NCBI GenBank assembly: GCA_948919095.1
Contig: CAQYCU010000046.1
Location: 1 to 11,613, forward strand
DNA: 11,613 bases
Source of the DNA: an uncultured Clostridia bacterium
GTDB taxonomy: Bacteria > Bacillota > Clostridia > TANB77 > CAG-508
Direction of reading: 5' to 3'
Shown here: piece by piece, positions 1 through 6,540 of the stretch
How positions within the stretch are numbered: position 1 is the stretch's first letter
Layout of the letters: each line of letters begins with the position of its first letter
The notes under the pieces: generated by a model
What the model was told of the DNA's origin: nothing
Databases searched by the model: none
What the model saw: the letters and a program-made list of their open reading frames with translations, nothing else
Program-made: the position numbers and the translations under genes

Positions 1-1496
1 ATATGATTTCCACTTGTTGCTGATATTTTTATTACTTCTCCACCTAACGATTTTACAAGTGAACTTTCTTCTCTCTCTGGATCAACAATTATTATATCTG
101 CATTAGAATCTCGTAGCATTATTGACACAATTTCTTCTTTTGCAATAAAACTTTTCCCACTTCCACTTACTCCTAATATAAATGAATTACCATTTAATAA
201 TCTCTTTCTATCTGCTATTATCATATTTTTTGATATAACATTTTGTCCGTAATAAACTCCGTTATCATGTCTAATCTCTTGTACTCTAAATGGCATAAAT
301 ACTGCTAAACTTTCTGTTGTTAATGTTCTTAATGTATCTATTTTTCTTGTTCCAAATGGCATTGCCGTATTTAGTCCATCTATTTGTTGAAATTTTAGTA
401 CTGCAAACTGACATAAATGTTTACTTGCTGTTGTTAATAATGCTTCTGTATCATTATCTAATTGCTCTTTTGTTTCTGCTGTATGAACCATTGTTAAAAC
501 TGATAAGAACATTCTTTGATCTCTTGTTATTAAATCATCTAAAAATTCTTTTGATTGTTCTCTTTGTTGTTCCATATCATAAGGTATTATAGCACTAAAG
601 TTATTATTTGCATTTTGTCTCCTTTGCCAGTTTGTTATATTTGTTTCTATCCCTAATCTACGATTCTCTGCTTCTCTTACTGCTTCATCCATTGGTACTG
701 GTATAACATCAATACTCATCATTATATTTCTGTTTATGTCAGTTAATTCTGCTACCATGCTATCTTTAATATAACTTGCATATTCTTTCAAAAATATAAC
801 TCTACCATATCTATTTCCTATTTTGAAATAATCACTTGCTATCTCCATCGTGTCTGGACAAATAAAATCTTTGAAACTATGACCTTTTCTCATATTATCT
901 AACATATCAAAATTGAAATTCGTTTCTTCTCCTACCCTGTAAAAATCAAATAATATTCTTAATCTTTGAACTGCATCTAATTCAACACAGTTTGAACCTA
1001 ATTCTTTAAAATGATTTATCAAGTCTGTTCCTACTCTTATAAAATAACTTCTTGCTTCTTCTATACTTTTTTTATCTATGGAAATTGTAATATATTTTTC
1101 TTGTATAATTCCATTTGCTCCAGAAACTTTACTTAATAACATTTTATTATATTCTTCTCTATATTCATCTAGCTTGTCTTGTTCCATTGGTAGCATTATT
1201 GTTTTTTCAAAATCTATTTTATTTAATCTTCTATTTGCTATTGTAATTTTTGTTGTCGCACCTGTATCAAATGAATTTAATAGTTCTGAGTATTCTAAAA
1301 ACATGGCTTCTTTATCTTCTCTGCTTGCTACTGCATAATTTATATCACTAAATTTATAACATTTTGAATATTTATTTTTTCCAACAAGGAAAATACCATC
1401 TTCCCATATAGTTTTTGCTGGAATTAAATCTTGTACACTTCTAGGAACAACAAACTTTTCTTTATCTTTTTTAAATAGATTACTTAATGTTTTCAC
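1..1496 (-). CDS. VirB4-family conjugation ATPase (N-terminal 498 residues, cut by window edge)
   Basis: This is the cytoplasmic ATPase that powers assembly and substrate transfer of the type IV secretion channel. The reading frame is open from a GTG at 1496 to the left window edge. The GTG shares its G with the TAG stop of the PrgI-family gene and follows a GGAGG site, so the two genes are translationally coupled. Residues 442-449 are a Walker A motif (GVSGSGKS), followed about 30 residues later by a Walker B-like strand ending DIIIVDPE. The N-terminal 400 residues fit the CagE/TrbE/VirB domain. Homologues usually have 600-850 residues, so the C-terminal third lies outside the window. There is no frameshift in the visible part, and its three CGG triplets (near 247, 260 and 366) all lie out of frame. 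PrgI followed by VirB4 is the usual order in Tn1549-like elements. Confidence 0.93.
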   Translation of the reverse strand, partial: MKTLSNLFKKDKEKFVVPRSVQDLIPAKTIWEDGIFLVGKNKYSKCYKFSDINYAVASREDKEAMFLEYSELLNSFDTGATTKITIANRRLNKIDFEKTIMLPMEQDKLDEYREEYNKMLLSKVSGANGIIQEKYITISIDKKSIEEARSYFIRVGTDLINHFKELGSNCVELDAVQRLRILFDFYRVGEETNFNFDMLDNMRKGHSFKDFICPDTMEIASDYFKIGNRYGRVIFLKEYASYIKDSMVAELTDINRNIMMSIDVIPVPMDEAVREAENRRLGIETNITNWQRRQNANNNFSAIIPYDMEQQREQSKEFLDDLITRDQRMFLSVLTMVHTAETKEQLDNDTEALLTTASKHLCQFAVLKFQQIDGLNTAMPFGTRKIDTLRTLTTESLAVFMPFRVQEIRHDNGVYYGQNVISKNMIIADRKRLLNGNSFILGVSGSGKSFIAKEEIVSIMLRDSNADIIIVDPEREESSLVKSLGGEVIKISATSGNH

Positions 1497-1858
1497 TATC
1501 TTTTATTGCCTCCTTTTTTACTTTTTTGATTTTCTATATTTTTTAAATCTTCATAATATAAGTTAATTGGTTTAAATGTTAGTTTCTTTGGTGTTAATAT
1601 TTCTGATTTTATCCATGCTACAATAAACTTTTCTGCTGTCATTCCGTTGTATTTTACAAATCCTAATACAGCAAAAGGTACTGCACCTAAAATACATACC
1701 CAACTTAATGTTTCTATTCCAAAATATGGTTTTAATATAAAATACAAAATGACTGCTACAATACATGCACATATAGAAAAAATGAACTGTCGAATAGACA
1801 GTCCAAAAAATATACTTTCAGTGTATTCTCTTATTTCTCTATTTATTTTTACTTCCAA
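1496..1858 (-). CDS. PrgI-family conjugative transfer membrane protein
   Basis: This 120-residue protein matches the PrgI family, small membrane proteins encoded immediately before VirB4 in Gram-positive conjugation systems. It has a short basic N-terminus (MEVKINREIREYTES), two hydrophobic helices at about residues 20-43 and 50-70, and a basic C-terminal tail. It probably occupies the VirB3 position of the channel, contacting the VirB4 ATPase at the membrane. The start is a TTG at 1858, chosen because AGGAGG lies six bases upstream. The stop overlaps the VirB4 start by one base. It has no same-strand neighbour directly upstream, because the plus-strand gene at 1935-2336 separates it from TrbL. 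Its messages must either read through that gene in antisense or start in the 76-base divergent gap. Confidence 0.88.
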   Translation of the reverse strand: MEVKINREIREYTESIFFGLSIRQFIFSICACIVAVILYFILKPYFGIETLSWVCILGAVPFAVLGFVKYNGMTAEKFIVAWIKSEILTPKKLTFKPINLYYEDLKNIENQKSKKGGNKR

Positions 1859-1884
1859 TTTTTGCCTCCTTTTTTATTTTAAGA

Positions 1885-1912
1885 TTGTAATATTGTTTTT
1901 TTATGGTATAAT
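1885..1912 (+). promoter_or_regulatory. Extended -10 promoter for the plus-strand membrane-protein gene
   Basis: A perfect TATAAT at 1907-1912 is preceded by TGG at 1904-1906, giving the extended -10 pattern TGnTATAAT. A -35-like TTGTAA lies at 1885-1890 with a 16-base spacer. Transcription would begin near 1919, and a GAGGTGA ribosome site at 1922-1928 precedes the ATG at 1935. It lies in the 76-base divergent gap (1859-1934). I see no equally good promoter pointing left towards PrgI. Confidence 0.75.
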
Positions 1913-1934
1913 TAAGCACATGAGGTGATTTAAT

Positions 1935-2336
1935 ATGATACCAAGTATTATTATTTTAATAAGTACAACTATTTTATTGACTGTTCTTTCTCTTATTTTT
2001 AAAGTTGCTGGAAAACTTCGACTTACTATTCCTTTTATATATTTTCTAGTAGCTGCTATTAGTACACTTTTTACAGATTGGACAACTAAAAATGAACAAC
2101 TTGTTTTAATTGGTCTATATATTCTCATAGGTCTTGTTACTTTAAGTTGGATTTTTTCCTTAATAAAAGCCATTAAAAATAAGTTTCGTTCAAATTCAGA
2201 AGATGAAGCACTAACAGACTTTGTTCAATGGCAACTAAAAAAAGCAAGAGAAAACAATATTTCAATAGATGACATTACATTTGATGAAAATGGAAATATG
2301 CACAATAAAACAACTGGACAACAAATAAAATTTTAA
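1935..2336 (+). CDS. Three-helix membrane protein of unknown function, antisense inside the transfer operon
   Basis: This 133-residue protein is the only plus-strand gene I accept. The ATG at 1935 has a GAGGTGA ribosome site seven bases upstream and an extended -10 promoter behind it. Three hydrophobic segments cover about residues 3-23, 31-48 and 56-80. A charged cytoplasmic tail of about 50 residues follows, ending in an acidic DDITFDENGN stretch and then NKTTGQQIKF. I do not recognise the family. Its TAA stop (2334-2336) directly abuts the TAA of the converging TrbL gene (2337-2339), with no terminator between. A separate strong promoter inside a transfer operon suits an immunity, entry-exclusion or regulatory role, but that is inference from context only. 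Confidence 0.8.
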   Translation: MIPSIIILISTTILLTVLSLIFKVAGKLRLTIPFIYFLVAAISTLFTDWTTKNEQLVLIGLYILIGLVTLSWIFSLIKAIKNKFRSNSEDEALTDFVQWQLKKARENNISIDDITFDENGNMHNKTTGQQIKF

Positions 2337-3175
2337 TTATAACCCCAGCATTTCTCTTACTAATCTATCTGATATTTTTACTGTACCTACAAGAACTAAC
2401 ATATTAAATATAAGTTCTCCTATATATTTCCACACCATCGTTACAGCTGTTGCATTTGCATCTACTACTGGTGGACTTGCTGCAAAAAGTGAAAATATAA
2501 CACAGGATAACATTATAATTACTCCCTCAAGACATACTGCACAATAACCTTTTATAAAACTTTTTCCTATATTTTGTGTTGGTTCTCCTCCAAAACTTGA
2601 AAATGCTACTGGAGAAATTGCTGTATATAAATAAATTTTAAAAAATCTACCATATACAGATAAAATCATAATAAATGATAGTACTGTTATAAAAAGTCCT
2701 CCGTATTAAAGTTACTGCCCACAAAGGTATGCTTTCAAAAAATCCACATGATTCAACAGCTTTTATTATTTCATTTGGAAGAACTGTTTGTGTTGTTCCT
2801 CCAAATCCTGCTGCATTCATTATTGTACTTGCTAGTCCTTGAACAATTTTAAATATAGCCATCATTAACTCTAATCCATAAGTAATTAGTCCTTTTGCTA
2901 ATGCGAACCTTATGAATAATTTAAAAGCATGTTCTGGTTTTTTGACTTCGTGAAAACTTCCGACAAGTTTTCATTACTCCTACAACAAAAAACAATACAA
3001 GTAATGCTAATGCAATAGCTTGTACTGCTCCATGTATGTTTGTTATTACATTCCAAATTGCTCCACCTTTAAAATCAACTGGCGATTGTGATACAAGTGT
3101 CCATATTTCTGATAATTTTGAGTTCCATGTTTCTATTGCATATTGCAAATTCCCAACTACCCAATTATCACTCAT
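2337..3175 (-). CDS. TrbL/VirB6-like inner-membrane channel protein, requiring two +1 frameshifts
   Basis: This is a polytopic membrane protein of the conjugation channel in the VirB6/TrbL position. It starts at ATG 3175 behind AGGAGGTGG. The frame is broken after residue 71 (TGT, then CGG at 2962-2960) and after residue 157 (ATA, then CGG at 2703-2701). Skipping the C of each CGG gives one continuous protein of 278 residues, with Gly72 and Gly158 at the joins and the TAA at 2339-2337 as stop. The joined protein reads as the family should: GAVQAIALALLVLFF, then MKTC-GSF and VKKPEHAFKLFIRFALAKG, then WAVTLI-GGLFITVLSF, VYGRFFKIYLYTAISP and GGEPTQNIGKSFIKGY. Zero-frame reading at the first site stops after 84 residues. 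A doubly damaged pseudogene is the alternative, but there are no other lesions. Confidence 0.88.
2701..2703 (-). other. +1 frameshift site B (in-frame CGG in the TrbL/VirB6 gene)
   Basis: Coding-strand context is ATA CGG AGG. Conserved protein sequence requires ATA (C) GGA GGA CTT, that is Ile-Gly-Gly-Leu-Phe. Zero-frame reading runs a further 17 codons to a stop near 2647. The frame after the skip joins exactly with the downstream frame that contains ATG 2669 and the gene's true stop. Confidence 0.85.
2960..2962 (-). other. +1 frameshift site A (in-frame CGG in the TrbL/VirB6 gene)
   Basis: Coding-strand context is TGT CGG AAG. The family sequence requires TGT (C) GGA AGT TTT, that is Cys-Gly-Ser-Phe, followed by a VKKPEHA-type segment that appears only in the +1 frame. 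Zero-frame reading continues 12 codons beyond CGG and then stops. Confidence 0.85.
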
Positions 3176-3189
3176 TACTTTACCACCTC

Positions 3190-3489
3190 CTAATTTTCTA
3201 CTGAATATTTAATATATTCCTTTTGTTTTTTATTTCTATTTTTTACTGTTTCTTCATCCCTTAATTCTGGATTTTTCTCTTGTAGTTTTCTACGGCATCT
3301 TGTTATACTTTCAAAACTTATACCTTTATTTTTTGCATGAAACATTACTGTTTCAAATTTCTTTCCAATTTCATTAGGATATAGCTTACTTATAACTTGT
3401 AATATTAAATAACAGTCATCTTTTCTTGATAGTTCATCATTCTTTAATATTTCTTTTACTGTTATTTCTAATTTCTTGAGTTTTCTCAT
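3190..3489 (-). CDS. Hypothetical 99-residue protein, basic
   Basis: A small, highly charged protein beginning MRKLKKLEITVKEIL and ending KQKEYIKYSVEN. It has no membrane segment and is probably helical. A CRRKLQEKNPELRDEE stretch near residues 66-82 could be part of a DNA-binding helix. The ATG at 3489 lies inside the 3' end of the MT-A70 gene (53-base overlap), with AGGAG about 12 bases upstream. Its TAG at 3192-3190 lies just before the TrbL start, and its final bases contribute to the TrbL ribosome site. Small proteins of this sort often accompany MT-A70 methylases on phages and conjugative elements, but I cannot name a family. Confidence 0.72.
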   Translation of the reverse strand: MRKLKKLEITVKEILKNDELSRKDDCYLILQVISKLYPNEIGKKFETVMFHAKNKGISFESITRCRRKLQEKNPELRDEETVKNRNKKQKEYIKYSVEN

Positions 3490-4078
3490 TTATGTTGCAT
3501 TCTCCTCTCTTTTCAGTTTGGTAGTTTATTAAGTCTATATCACTTTCTACTTCATTTCCCCATACATCCCAATCATTTACTTTTTGTCTTGCAAATAGTT
3601 CGATTCTTGGCAAATCTCCAACAAGTTTCACTATTCTATCTCGAACAATTGCTGGTTTTTTACTATGTTCTTCTATGTGTGTATCTACTATTTGTGGTAT
3701 ACATTTTGAAATTCTTTTAATTCTTCCTTTTGTTCCAATAAGACATATTTCTGCATTTGCTCTTGTCCAATATCCTAATCCAAAAAACCAACTATCACTT
3801 TTCTTATTTCTCTTAACCCATGTAAAACCACAAGTTTTATAGTTAAATCCCCATTCTTTCATTGCTTTAAGTCCTTCTAACAAGCAAGGAAATGTAACCC
3901 ATAAAAACAATATACAATTCTCATCTGTTATTCTTTCTATTGGCAATTTACAAATATCGTTTATACTCATTGTTTTATAATGATTTTCTGCTGAGTGTCC
4001 TTTTCCTTTTTCTGACCACACTTTATATTGCCAGGGGGGATCTGCATAAATTATTTGATATTTTTTGTTTTCTTTTAT
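3437..4078 (-). CDS. MT-A70 family adenine-N6 methyltransferase
   Basis: This is predicted to transfer a methyl group from S-adenosylmethionine to the N6 of adenine in DNA, probably protecting the element or marking it epigenetically. The catalytic DPPW is at residues 13-16 (YADPPWQY). Other family hallmarks follow in order: FLWVT near 58-62, YWTRANAE near 103-110, GTKG near 115, HSKKP near 138-142, and PRIELFARQ followed by WDVWGNE near 157-175. The first ATG in frame (4021) would remove DPPW, so that start must be wrong. No ATG, GTG or TTG lies between the ribosome site and DPPW. The only codon at the right distance (eight bases) after GGAGG is ATA at 4078, giving 213 residues. It ends in TGA and overlaps the next gene. 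It lies just beyond a terminator hairpin. Confidence 0.88.
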   Translation of the reverse strand: MKENKKYQIIYADPPWQYKVWSEKGKGHSAENHYKTMSINDICKLPIERITDENCILFLWVTFPCLLEGLKAMKEWGFNYKTCGFTWVKRNKKSDSWFFGLGYWTRANAEICLIGTKGRIKRISKCIPQIVDTHIEEHSKKPAIVRDRIVKLVGDLPRIELFARQKVNDWDVWGNEVESDIDLINYQTEKRGECNINEKTQEIRNNSKRNIKE

Positions 4079-4105
4079 AGTTCTGACCTCCTTGTAAAAA
4101 TTAAA

Positions 4106-4140
4106 AGAAGTAGATTACTTTTTTCTTATAATCTACTTCT
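4106..4140 (-). terminator. Rho-independent terminator or attenuator after the VirB2-like gene
   Basis: A perfect 12-base-pair inverted repeat (arms 4106-4117 and 4129-4140) has an 11-base loop. In minus-strand reading it is followed by TTTTAATTTTT, the U-tract expected of an intrinsic terminator. It begins nine bases beyond the VirB2-like stop and ends about 28 bases before the methyltransferase start. No T-tract follows in plus-strand reading. It splits the transfer operon, so downstream genes depend on read-through or an unseen promoter. Confidence 0.75.
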
Positions 4141-4148
4141 AAAAAATC

Positions 4149-4502
4149 TTAACCACCTGTTATAATATTTAATATTTCTTTTGCAAATGTTATAACAACT
4201 CCTCCTGCAAGTGTCATAAAACCATTTGCTCTTTGACTTGGATCATGTGATTTTAATGACATACCAACTTGTACTACTCCAAATCCTAAAATTATCATTC
4301 CAACTGCTCTAATTAGTCCAAATATAAAGTTTGAAAGATTATTTATTACAGTTAATGGCTCATCTGCTGCAAATACATGTGAGGCTTGTGCTACAAATAA
4401 TGCTATAACATATAAAATTATTATCATACTTCTTTTTACTAACTTTAGTGCAAATTGTTTATTTACTTTATTTTTTATATTATTAATTAATTTATTTCTC
4501 AT
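4149..4502 (-). CDS. VirB2/TrbC-like small conjugation membrane protein
   Basis: This 117-residue protein has a long basic N-terminus (residues 1-24), a hydrophobic signal segment (26-40), and a likely signal peptidase site after Ala45 (HVFA-ADEP). Two further membrane helices at about 57-82 and 97-114 are separated by a short polar loop (SLKSHDPSQRANG). This is the layout of VirB2/TrbC pilin-like proteins and of the small hydrophobic proteins placed just after VirD4 in Tn1549-type elements. The start is ATG 4502. Its GGAGG lies in the last glycine codons of the VirD4 gene, about 13 bases upstream, so expression is probably coupled to VirD4. A terminator hairpin follows its stop. Confidence 0.82.
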   Translation of the reverse strand: MRNKLINNIKNKVNKQFALKLVKRSMIIILYVIALFVAQASHVFAADEPLTVINNLSNFIFGLIRAVGMIILGFGVVQVGMSLKSHDPSQRANGFMTLAGGVVITFAKEILNIITGG

Positions 4503-4508
4503 TTATTT

Positions 4509-6340
4509 TTAAAATCCTCCATTAAAAAATTTATCTATATATTCTTCAGAAGTAATAAGTTCATAATCACTTCCTATTTTCTCTAGTTCTTGAATATCTT
4601 TTAATTTTTCTACATCAATATAATTATTTTCTTGTATATTTTCATCATTTAAAGCTATTGTTGCTTTTGCTTTATCTGTTCCTCCATGTATATATGGTTT
4701 TCCTTTTCCATCTGTTGTGAATACTACATTTGGATGTTTTAAAATATCGTATTTAAAATCCATTACTGGTCTTTCTCCTCTTATAAAAAGAAGTGCATAT
4801 TTATTATCAAGTAACCTCACTTCATCTGGAGTCATCAATTCTCTTCCTCCAATTTGATAATTAGTTGAATAGTTACCGCTTCTACCAGAGCTTTTACCAT
4901 AAGTATTCATATCTATTGTTTCTTTACCTAATAATTCACTAACATACTTATGTGTAGATTGTTCATTACCACCGAAGATAAAGAAATTCATCACAGTTTC
5001 CCACAATGCTTTCCCATTGTTTTTCAAAAAGAGCTTTTAATTGTGCAAGATTTTGAAGAATAATGCTAACAGATACTGACCTAGATCTCATTACAGATAA
5101 AATCTTGTCAAAATCATTCGGCAAACTTACATTTGCAAACTCATCCATAACCATGTGAACATGTACTGGCAAACTACCTCCATATTTATGGTCTGCTATA
5201 TAAAACAGCTGTTGGAATAGTTGTGTATATAAAATGCTTACTAGAAAATTGAAAGATGTGTCATTATCTGGTATAAGTGCAAATAATGCTACTTTCTTTT
5301 CTCCTATACTTGCTAAGTCTAACTCATCTATTAAAACTAGATTTGATAAACTACTTAAATTAAATTTTTCTAGTCTTGAAGCTAATGTTATTTGAATTGA
5401 TTTTAAAGTTTTAGCTGAACCAGAACGATAATCTCTATAATACTTAACTGCTATATGATAAGGATTTGTTTTTTCTAATTGGTTAAATAGTTTATCTAAT
5501 GGACTTGCATAACTATCATCATCTTCATGAACCTCTCCTGCTCTTAACATTTCCATTATCATTGGAAAATTCTGCTCATCTTCTGGTGCTTCATACTTTA
5601 GATAAAAAATAAGTGCTAATAATAACATACTTGCTGAAGTGTCCCAAAACGGATCTTGACTTTGTGAACCCTTTGGAGTTGTAGCTTTAAATAAGTTTGT
5701 TACTAATCTTTGAACATCATTATCTGTTTTTAAGTATACTAATGGATTATAACAATGACTTTTTTCCATGTTTATTAAGTCTAAAACTCTTATTTCATAA
5801 CCTTTTTTCTCTAAAAGATTTCCTGTATCTTTTAAAAGTTCTCCGTTTTGGATCTAGGCAAACACAAGAGCAATTACACTGCATAATATTCGGCTTTGCA
5901 TAAAATCTTGTTTTACCTGCTCCACTTCCACCACATATTAAAACATTCAAGTTTCTTCTATGCTTTTTCCCATCTAATCCTATTTTTACATTTTGTGTTA
6001 ATATCTTGTTATCACTTATTGGATTTTGTTTATACTTTTTATCTAAAATTTTCGCATTTCCCCATTTTGCTGAACCATGTTCCTCTTTTCTTCTATAATT
6101 TTTCTTTGTAGATTCATAAATACTTATTCCCATAAAGTAAATAAGTAAAGAAAAAAGAACAACTTTTATGCTTTCTTCACAAAAAGTTATCCTTAATGGA
6201 TTGTATATAGCATTTGGAAATTCTTTTATAATTTCAATTAGTCCACCATCTATATATGGTGCTATTAAAAGTGCTAACCATATTACTGGAATTATGCCTA
6301 TGATATATAAAACTGTATTTGTTTTATTATTATCTGTCAT
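4509..6340 (-). CDS. VirD4-type coupling protein ATPase, requiring two +1 frameshifts
   Basis: The coupling protein links the relaxase-DNA complex to the membrane channel and pumps substrate by ATP hydrolysis. It starts at ATG 6340, overlapping the previous gene by 11 bases. There are two N-terminal membrane helices (about 10-29 and 55-74). Walker A, GGSGAGKT, is at residues 137-144. The family signature DPKGE falls at 163-167 but is split by an in-frame CGG at 5845-5843 after Lys165. Walker B, MVMDEFANV, is near 396-404. A second CGG at 4974-4972 splits the conserved YLGGNEQSTHKY segment before Gly456. Skipping one C at each site gives 609 residues, a normal length for the family. Zero-frame translation stops after 181 residues with no Walker B. 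It could be called a pseudogene, but nothing else in the gene is damaged. Confidence 0.9.
4972..4974 (-). other. +1 frameshift site D (in-frame CGG in the VirD4 gene)
   Basis: Coding-strand context is CTT CGG TGG TAA. Zero-frame reading stops two codons after the CGG. The +1 reading CTT (C) GGT GGT AAT gives Leu-Gly-Gly-Asn-Glu, matching the conserved segment of coupling proteins. The new frame runs without a stop to the natural end at 4509. Confidence 0.87.
5843..5845 (-). other. +1 frameshift site C (in-frame CGG in the VirD4 gene)
   Basis: Coding-strand context is CCA AAA CGG AGA. The +1 reading CCA AAA (C) GGA GAA gives Pro-Lys-Gly-Glu, completing the near-invariant DPKGE motif of VirD4/TraG proteins. 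The zero frame gives DPKRR and stops 15 codons later. Confidence 0.9.
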
Positions 6341-6527
6341 GTCTTGCTTTTTCTCTCCTAAACAATGCCTTTTTTTGCATAGGTGTATTTATTAGCTTTA
6401 ATAACATTTCATTTACAAGTTCTGTTGATTTTCCTTGTCTTATTAATTGATGTCGATATTCATTTAATACATTTAATAAAAAACTGTAATCATATCTATT
6501 TATAACAAATATTCTTTTTTCTTCCAA
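6330..6527 (-). CDS. Hypothetical 65-residue protein upstream of VirD4
   Basis: A small, basic, soluble protein (EEKRIFVINRYDYSF at the start, KKALFRREKARHDR at the end) with a predicted helical middle. The start is TTG at 6527, nine bases after AGGAGG. There is no usable ATG nearer. Its stop overlaps the VirD4 start by 11 bases, so the two are likely translated in a coupled way. I do not recognise the family. Short genes of about this size commonly precede VirD4 in Tn1549-like elements, but no function can be read from the sequence. Confidence 0.7.
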   Translation of the reverse strand: MEEKRIFVINRYDYSFLLNVLNEYRHQLIRQGKSTELVNEMLLKLINTPMQKKALFRREKARHDR

Positions 6528-6540
6528 AAAGTTATTCCTC

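Noticed and set aside
317..592. Plus-strand open frame over the VirB4 gene
   Set aside because: Low-complexity Leu/Phe-rich translation of the complement of a real gene, with no ribosome site. The same applies to plus-strand frames at 1078-1338, 1647-1928, 5697-5903, 5896-6111, 6168-6395, 7703-7987 and 9734-9991.
1572..2173. Minus-strand frames at 1572-1772 and 1901-2173
   Set aside because: The first is a shifted shadow of the PrgI gene. The second is the complement of the plus-strand membrane-protein gene, and neither has a convincing start.
2337..3175. Three separate small genes or a plain pseudogene in place of TrbL/VirB6
   Set aside because: The three open frames join exactly at two CGG codons to give one family-length protein. 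The internal ATGs lack good ribosome sites, and there is no other damage. A pseudogene remains possible only if the same C insertion happened independently four times in two genes.
3437..4021. ATG 4021 as the methyltransferase start
   Set aside because: It would remove the catalytic DPPW, which is encoded in frame just upstream together with a good ribosome site.
4509..6340. VirD4 as three independent genes with starts at 6340, 5769 and 5027
   Set aside because: The pieces with starts at 5769 and 5027 overlap preceding frames. Splitting them would also cut the DPKGE and LGGN motifs exactly at the CGG codons.
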